Source: JBBDRV01 sp040905285
Lineage (GTDB): Bacteria; Bacteroidota; Rhodothermia; Balneolales; Balneolaceae
Assembly: GCA_040905285.1 (NCBI GenBank)
Contig: JBBDRV010000088.1
Location: 1-7,971, forward strand
Length of the DNA: 7,971 nucleotides
Reading direction: 5' to 3'
Within the stretch, counting starts at the first letter, position 1; each line of letters opens with the position of its first letter. The position numbers and the translations under genes were made by a program. Under the pieces are notes generated by a model. It was not told the origin of the DNA. It saw nothing but the letters and a program-made list of their open reading frames with translations, and did no database searches. Positions 1-3,948 of the stretch are shown here, piece after piece.

Positions 1-2
1 TT

Positions 3-218
3 ATGAGTGATGAACGTGAAGTAGGTACCGTAAAATGGTTTCATAACGGTAAAGGGTATGGATTTATCACCCGGGATGGTGGTGAAGATGTTTTTGTGCA
101 CTATTCGGAAATACAAACTGATGGCTTCAAGAAATTGATTGAAGGTCAAAAAGTTGAATTTACCGTAGCAGAGGGAGACAAAGGTCTTCATGCAGTCGAA
201 GTGATTGCGCTGCAATAA
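3..218 (+). CDS. csp: Cold-shock protein, CspA family
   Basis: A 71-residue single cold-shock domain, the usual size for the family, which binds single-stranded RNA or DNA in the cytoplasm and melts secondary structure. The first strand reads GTVKWF (residues 8-13). RNP1 is KGYGFI (17-22) and RNP2 is VFVHYS (30-35), so the aromatic nucleic-acid-stacking residues W12, F13, Y19, F21, F31 and Y34 are present. Residues 14-16 read HNG where many homologues have an Asn-rich turn, a mild variation. The ATG at base 3 gives the normal short N-terminus, but only two bases precede it, so its promoter and any long cold-responsive leader lie outside the window. A strong terminator follows 22 bases after the stop. 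The family assignment is certain. Whether it is cold-induced or constitutive cannot be told. Confidence 0.97.
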   Translation: MSDEREVGTVKWFHNGKGYGFITRDGGEDVFVHYSEIQTDGFKKLIEGQKVEFTVAEGDKGLHAVEVIALQ

Positions 219-240
219 TCACCCGTTAAATTTTGCGGAA

Positions 241-272
241 AGCACCGTCAGTGACGGTGCTTTTTTTGTTTT
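241..272 (+). terminator. Intrinsic terminator after csp
   Basis: A perfect inverted repeat, AGCACCGTCA / TGACGGTGCT, spans 241-261. It realistically folds as an 8-9 bp GC-rich stem with a 3-5 base loop. Seven T follow at 261-267, then G and more T to 272. This is a textbook Rho-independent terminator for csp. It ends only about 5 bases before the next start codon at 278, so it may also limit transcription into that gene. Confidence 0.92.
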
Positions 273-277
273 ATCAG

Positions 278-634
278 ATGAAAAAAAGTCGATCGTGGAT
301 AACGTCCGTTCTAACGGACCTGATAGTCACAGCCGCTATAATTGCAGCCGTGCTGTTGGAATACAGATGGTTGTTTTACCTGGTCGTCGGATATACACTG
401 TTCATGCTCGTAGTGAAATGGATGGTCCTGTTCAGCAAACAACTGCAGGCAATTGCCGGGAAAGAGAAAACAGTGGTACCTGAGTGGGTATACCATATTC
501 TTTATGGGCTGAATGTTGCCTTTTTGCTCCTGTCGGGCTGGATTTTTACGGCTGTGGCATGGCTGTTAATTTGGGCGCTTTCCACCTATAATGTGCGTAA
601 AACCAATGTGACGGTTCTGCCGCCGGTGGACTGA
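278..634 (+). CDS. Small multi-pass membrane protein, unknown function
   Basis: An 118-residue hydrophobic protein that I do not recognise. Hydrophobic stretches suggest four membrane helices: about residues 11-28, 31-52, 71-88 and 89-104. A short polar loop lies between helices 2 and 3 (53-69, containing GKEK), and the polar tail runs to residue 118. The N-terminus MKKSRSW is basic, favouring a cytoplasmic start. I chose ATG 278 because the frame's only earlier start, a TTG at 233, would put its first codons inside the terminator hairpin. No Shine-Dalgarno is visible. The start lies directly after the T-run of the csp terminator, leaving no space for a promoter between them. Expression would need read-through or a promoter inside csp. 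The hydrophobicity pattern supports a real gene, but no homology could be tested. Confidence 0.65.
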   Translation: MKKSRSWITSVLTDLIVTAAIIAAVLLEYRWLFYLVVGYTLFMLVVKWMVLFSKQLQAIAGKEKTVVPEWVYHILYGLNVAFLLLSGWIFTAVAWLLIWALSTYNVRKTNVTVLPPVD

Positions 635-834
635 ATCTCCGGATAAACGGGTTGCCATCTACAGACCTTGCTATATTCAGCCGGTGATCCAGGGGAAGCT
701 GCAATGCGGCAGACACAAACTCCGACCGCTTCAACGGAAAAGCGGCCGGATTCAAGTCAATTCTGATCAAGTGAGAAAATCTGAATAGCCTGAGTCTGTT
801 CAAATCCGAATCATGATCCTTTTACAGATACCAG
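635..834. other. Intergenic gap, no gene seen
   Basis: I see no convincing coding sequence on either strand here. A TATATT hexamer at 672-677 resembles a -10 box. The nearest -35-like hexamer, TTGCCA at 652-657, is only 14 bases upstream, so a promoter for the following gene is possible but weak. A small inverted repeat, CCGCTT at 726-731 with AAGCGG at 740-745, has no T-run and is not a terminator. Confidence 0.4.
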
Positions 835-1500
835 ATGAAATACGCCTTGTCATTCATTACCCTTTTCTTTTTTTTCTCTCAAATCGGATTTCCAAAAACC
901 CGGTCCGATATCGATCACATCGACTCCACTTCTGTAAGCCGGGCCAGCGACTCAGTGGCCCCGGGGGAGCCGGAACTCACCGATGATTTATGGATAGGCC
1001 TGTGGCTGGCATATTCTCCCTACTCGACTCCGCTGATTGCAAGAATGAGAAATGCCCAGCTGGGTCTGGTGGGTGTCAATGTCCGTTACGCCTCCCTGAA
1101 CCTCGGTAAACGGAAGTTAAGGATCTCCAGTGAACTTATCCTGCTCGGCTGGGCTGATTATCCAAAGAATGGGGTTTCAGGGCCGAGGACAAACCGTTTG
1201 GCGGCAGGTATTCTCCCCCTCCGCCTGACTGTGCCTCTGACGAAGGATACCGGAGATAACTATTTTTTTGTTGATATGGGGGCCGGAGTCGTATTTTTTG
1301 ATCAGCCTTACCCGAATGACGAGGGCACACTTCTCAATGCTACGGTCGACCTGGGGATCGGGTATAATTTCAGATTGACAGAAACAACCAAACTGCGGCT
1401 CGGCTACAGGTTTCACCATATATCAAATGGCGGCGGGGGCGTAATCAACCCCGGCATCGACTCCGGTCTGATTGTGCTGTCCATACATTCCCGCAGTTGA
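835..1500 (+). CDS. PagL-like lipid A 3-O-deacylase (acyloxyacyl hydrolase family), outer membrane
   Basis: A 221-residue secreted protein. Residues 1-20 form a signal peptide with a Phe-rich core (FFFF at 11-14), followed by a Ser/Asp-rich linker to about 50. Alternating hydrophobic strands then run to the C-terminus, as in a small beta-barrel. The diagnostic element is YRFHHISNGG at 191-200 followed by NPGIDSG at 205-211. In PagL the catalytic residues are His, Ser two positions later, and Glu twelve positions after the Ser. Here these are H195, S197 and D209, so the acid is Asp. PagL-type enzymes remove the 3-O-linked acyl chain of lipid A in the outer membrane. The family call rests mainly on this motif, the length and the secretion signal. 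A non-enzymatic outer-membrane barrel is the alternative. No Shine-Dalgarno precedes ATG 835. The next gene, msrB, is 102 bases downstream on the same strand. Confidence 0.75.
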   Translation: MKYALSFITLFFFFSQIGFPKTRSDIDHIDSTSVSRASDSVAPGEPELTDDLWIGLWLAYSPYSTPLIARMRNAQLGLVGVNVRYASLNLGKRKLRISSELILLGWADYPKNGVSGPRTNRLAAGILPLRLTVPLTKDTGDNYFFVDMGAGVVFFDQPYPNDEGTLLNATVDLGIGYNFRLTETTKLRLGYRFHHISNGGGGVINPGIDSGLIVLSIHSRS

Positions 1501-1539
1501 GCCATACGCAACCGGACCGATAATCGTTATTAAAGAAGG

Positions 1540-1590
1540 TGGTAAGCATAAACAGATGGTAAGCATAAAAACGTGGCATAAAAACATGAA
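1540..1590 (+). repeat. Three-copy 17-base-period direct repeat
   Basis: TGGTAAGCATAAA occurs at 1540-1552 and again at 1557-1569. A shorter form, TGGCATAAAA, begins at 1574. The three TGG starts are exactly 17 bases apart. The array sits 13-63 bases before the msrB start codon, so it lies in its leader or promoter region. It could be replication slippage or stacked binding sites; nothing in the sequence decides. Confidence 0.75.
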
Positions 1591-1602
1591 TGTAAACAGG
1601 TC

Positions 1603-2133
1603 ATGATCAGAATCTACATATCCGTACTTGTCCTGTTCTGTACGCTACACGTGGCATGCAACGGACCTGATCACAGTGGCCGCTATTCAGTCGAGCAGGC
1701 ACATGCTCATTATGAGATCATGGCAGATACAACCGGTGAGGATAAAACAGTGCGTTCCGAAAAGGAATGGCGTGAAAAGCTCACAGGGGAACAGTACCGC
1801 ATACTCCGCAAGGGCGGAACCGAACTGCCGTTTGTCAATAAATACAACTCGTTGTATGAAGATGGCACATATGTATGTGCTGCATGCGGCAATCCGCTTT
1901 TCGATTCCGCCACCAAATACAATTCACGGACAGGATGGCCCAGCTTTTGGGAACCGATCCGTGAGAACGCTGTCGGAGAGCGGGAAGATAACGGCCTGTT
2001 TATGACCAGGACTGAAGTGATTTGCAGTCGATGCGAATCCCATCTGGGTCATGTATTTGAGGATGGTCCTGAACCCACAGGCCTGCGGTATTGCATGAAT
2101 TCAGCCGCTATGGAGTTTATAAAGAGGGAATGA
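1603..2133 (+). CDS. msrB: Peptide-methionine (R)-S-oxide reductase MsrB, probably envelope-anchored
   Basis: A 176-residue protein that reduces methionine-R-sulfoxide in oxidised proteins. The SelR/MsrB domain covers about 51-176. It has the catalytic Cys in RYCMNS (C164), the zinc-binding pairs CAAC (C92, C95) and CSRC (C141, C144), and the conserved GWPSF (111-115) and HLGHVF (147-152). Residue 110 is Thr where some MsrBs carry the resolving Cys (GCGWPSF), so recycling may use another thiol or thioredoxin directly. The N-terminus (1-19) is a hydrophobic export signal ending LHVAC. C19 is a likely lipidation site, though His at -3 is unusual for a lipobox. This suggests a periplasm-facing repair enzyme instead of a cytosolic one. 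Only a weak CAGG lies just before ATG 1603. The transporter gene converges from downstream, 29 bases away, with no clear terminator hairpin between. Confidence 0.97.
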   Translation: MIRIYISVLVLFCTLHVACNGPDHSGRYSVEQAHAHYEIMADTTGEDKTVRSEKEWREKLTGEQYRILRKGGTELPFVNKYNSLYEDGTYVCAACGNPLFDSATKYNSRTGWPSFWEPIRENAVGEREDNGLFMTRTEVICSRCESHLGHVFEDGPEPTGLRYCMNSAAMEFIKRE

Positions 2134-2144
2134 GAATCAGAGTC

Positions 2145-2181
2145 ATCCTCCGCTGGTCTTTGTTATCCACCGCTGGTCTTT
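2145..2181. repeat. 20-base tandem duplication over the transporter stop codon
   Basis: The 17-mer ATCCNCCGCTGGTCTTT occurs at 2145-2161 and 2165-2181 with one mismatch (2149 versus 2169), giving a 20-base period. The copy at 2165-2181 encodes the transporter's last residues, KTSGG, plus one base of its TAA stop. The other copy lies beyond the stop, in the short gap between the two convergent genes. With one unit removed, the minus-strand frame would still end KTSGG and then stop at TGA. Confidence 0.85.
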
Positions 2182-3659
2182 CGGGCAATGGACTTGTTGT
2201 AAAACCTGAAAAGCCCCAGTACAATCCCCCACTGGACGATTACAGTGGCGACAGAAAAGGGACTCAGTGGATTGTACCAGGTGTCCGGGGCAAAAACCGT
2301 CGCACTGAGATAAATCCACCACCCCAGCAGGGATATTACCTGAACCGGGACGATGTATTTTATAACAAATGACCACCAGCGTCCCAGCTTCCAGGTGCTT
2401 TCTTCCGTATTAACGAGATCTTTACGGAACCTGTCCGGACCGTATTTTATAACCGCAAACGACATAAACGCTCCTGACATCATCAGTCCGATTCCCCATA
2501 CAAAATCCTGATTGGCAAAAAAATCAAGGTTCACTGAGGAGGGCAGTCCAAAAATAAATCCGGCGATGCAAACGCCGGCTGTTGCGGATCTCCTCCGGAT
2601 ACCCATATCAATAAAAACCTTTGCGGCAAGTTCAATCATGGAGATGAGAGAGCTGAATGCGGCAAAGGACAGCCCCAGAAAGAAAAGAATCGCAAACAAC
2701 CTGCCGCCGGTCATTTCATTGAAAAGTTGGGGCATCCACATAAATGTCAGCCCGGTGGAAACAGGCCCTGCCGTCCGCATGATCTCATGTATTTCACCTC
2801 CTGACATCTGGGATCCAAGTGTGCCGTATGCTGTGGAAAAGATGATCACAGCTGCGATCAGTGAAATCAGGTTATTACCGATGCCGGTTTGCAATGCACT
2901 GACTGTTATATCGTCAGACTTTCTCATATAGGCTCCGTAGGTCAGGATCAGACCCCAGGCGGCCCCGGTATCCCAGGCATTTTGTGTCAATGCCTCCAGC
3001 CAAAGCCGGGGATTGTTCAGAGTGGACAGATCCGGTGTAAACAGATACCGAACCCCCGCCATGCTGCCTTCCAGGCTGAGCGCCTTTACAAGGGAGACTA
3101 TCAATACGATAATCAGGGAAGGAATCAGCAGGTTATTGACCCGCTCGATCGACCTTACTCCCCTGAATATGACCAATCCGCCAAGCAGCATGACAAGCGC
3201 GTGAAATACGGAAGGCATCACAGAGGAATGAAACCCCTCCCAAATCCTGTTTGCCTGTCCCATGTCTGCGGGAAGAGTGGCAATTACAGATTGCAGCAGA
3301 TAATAGAGGCACCAGCCGGCAACCACACTGTAGTAAAACATGATGGCCGTAGCGACAAAACCGATAAAAGACCCCATCCAGGCATAGCGCTTGCCGGTCA
3401 TCTTTATAAATGAGCCGATCACCCCCTTCCGTCCGTTTCGACCAATACCATATTCTGCAATGATCAGAGGGATAGAGAAGAGGAATAGAAAACACAACCA
3501 TGCAATTAAAAAAGCCCCCGCCCCCTCTTCTGTTCCATTCTGAGCTGCAATCCTCGGAAAACGCCAAATATTGCCCGTACCGACAGCAATTCCCAAAACG
3601 CTTATAATCAATCCCCATCTGGTTACAAACCGGTCTGTTTCGGCAGGTGTTTTATTCAT
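2163..3659 (-). CDS. Sodium:neurotransmitter symporter (NSS/SNF) family transporter
   Basis: A 498-residue inner-membrane protein with about 12 hydrophobic helices and the LeuT fold signature. It would take up a small molecule, probably an amino acid or related amine, driven by Na+. TM1 reads GIAVGTGNIWRFP (23-35), matching the LeuT unwound helix, with G23, A25, V26, N30 and R33 at the Na+ and gate positions. The TM8 segment A333/S336/S337 matches the LeuT Na2 ligands, and N262 matches the TM7 Na1 ligand. TM6 reads AWDTGAAWG (228-236), not the FFTLSLGFG of LeuT, placing D230 where LeuT has a Na1-site Thr. The substrate cannot be inferred. ATG 3659 puts the conserved TM1 about 15 residues in, as normal. 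A sigma70-like promoter lies just upstream, and the gene converges on msrB and diverges from the GT117 gene. Confidence 0.96.
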   Translation of the reverse strand: MNKTPAETDRFVTRWGLIISVLGIAVGTGNIWRFPRIAAQNGTEEGAGAFLIAWLCFLFLFSIPLIIAEYGIGRNGRKGVIGSFIKMTGKRYAWMGSFIGFVATAIMFYYSVVAGWCLYYLLQSVIATLPADMGQANRIWEGFHSSVMPSVFHALVMLLGGLVIFRGVRSIERVNNLLIPSLIIVLIVSLVKALSLEGSMAGVRYLFTPDLSTLNNPRLWLEALTQNAWDTGAAWGLILTYGAYMRKSDDITVSALQTGIGNNLISLIAAVIIFSTAYGTLGSQMSGGEIHEIMRTAGPVSTGLTFMWMPQLFNEMTGGRLFAILFFLGLSFAAFSSLISMIELAAKVFIDMGIRRRSATAGVCIAGFIFGLPSSVNLDFFANQDFVWGIGLMMSGAFMSFAVIKYGPDRFRKDLVNTEESTWKLGRWWSFVIKYIVPVQVISLLGWWIYLSATVFAPDTWYNPLSPFSVATVIVQWGIVLGLFRFYNKSIARKTSGG

Positions 3660-3948
3660 TAATCCGGAATCGTTTACGGAAAATCAGGATTAATCTTAAT
3701 TCCTTTAAATTCCCTTGTCAACTGTCCATTTCCAAAACCGGATTGTTCTGCGGCCGGTAACGGGAGAGTTTACTTCCGGCACCACGGTTAAAATTATTGT
3801 GGATTCAAAAGCTGTTTCGGTATCTTTTGCCGTTCCATCCAACTGCCGGCAGCCTGAAATAAGATCAGTATTGTGCCGTTGTGCGCATTACATCAGGGCA
3901 GCATATCCAGGATTGACTGACCGTGAACAACCATTGTTAAAAACATAT
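3660..3948. other. Divergent intergenic region between transporter and GT117 genes
   Basis: About 290 bases separate the two divergent starts. The transporter-side promoter is the only good regulatory match. On the GT117 side, TTGACT at 3913-3918 has only poor -10 candidates (TAAAAA at 3938-3943 with a 19-base spacer) and would start almost at the ATG. The plus-strand frame of the GT117 gene stays open back to a TTG at 3715. The 78 extra codons it would add contain no membrane helix or family motif, and I read this stretch as non-coding. Confidence 0.5.
3693..3721 (-). promoter_or_regulatory. Sigma70-like promoter for the NSS transporter
   Basis: On the minus strand, a perfect -35 hexamer TTGACA (3721 to 3716) is followed by a 17-base spacer and TAAGAT (3698 to 3693), which matches four of six -10 positions. 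The predicted start of transcription, near 3686, would give a leader of about 27 bases before ATG 3659. The leader has no clear Shine-Dalgarno. The match is good, but FCB-group promoters often depart from the E. coli consensus. Confidence 0.5.

Noticed and set aside
726..745. Inverted repeat CCGCTT/AAGCGG as a possible terminator of the small membrane gene.
   Set aside because: The stem is only six pairs with an eight-base loop, and no T-run follows on either strand.
546..803. An 85-codon minus-strand frame across the end of the small membrane gene and the gap after it.
   Set aside because: It overlaps a better-supported gene, has no recognisable domain and an unconvincing residue pattern, and has no promoter or start signal.
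2134..2162. Search for a shared terminator between the convergent msrB and transporter genes.
   Set aside because: The 29-base gap contains one copy of the direct repeat but no hairpin with a T-run, so no terminator is called.
2889..3413. A long plus-strand frame (174 codons) opposite the transporter gene.
   Set aside because: It is antisense to a clear transporter coding sequence, is rich in Pro/Gln/His/Arg as such shadows are, and shows no domain.
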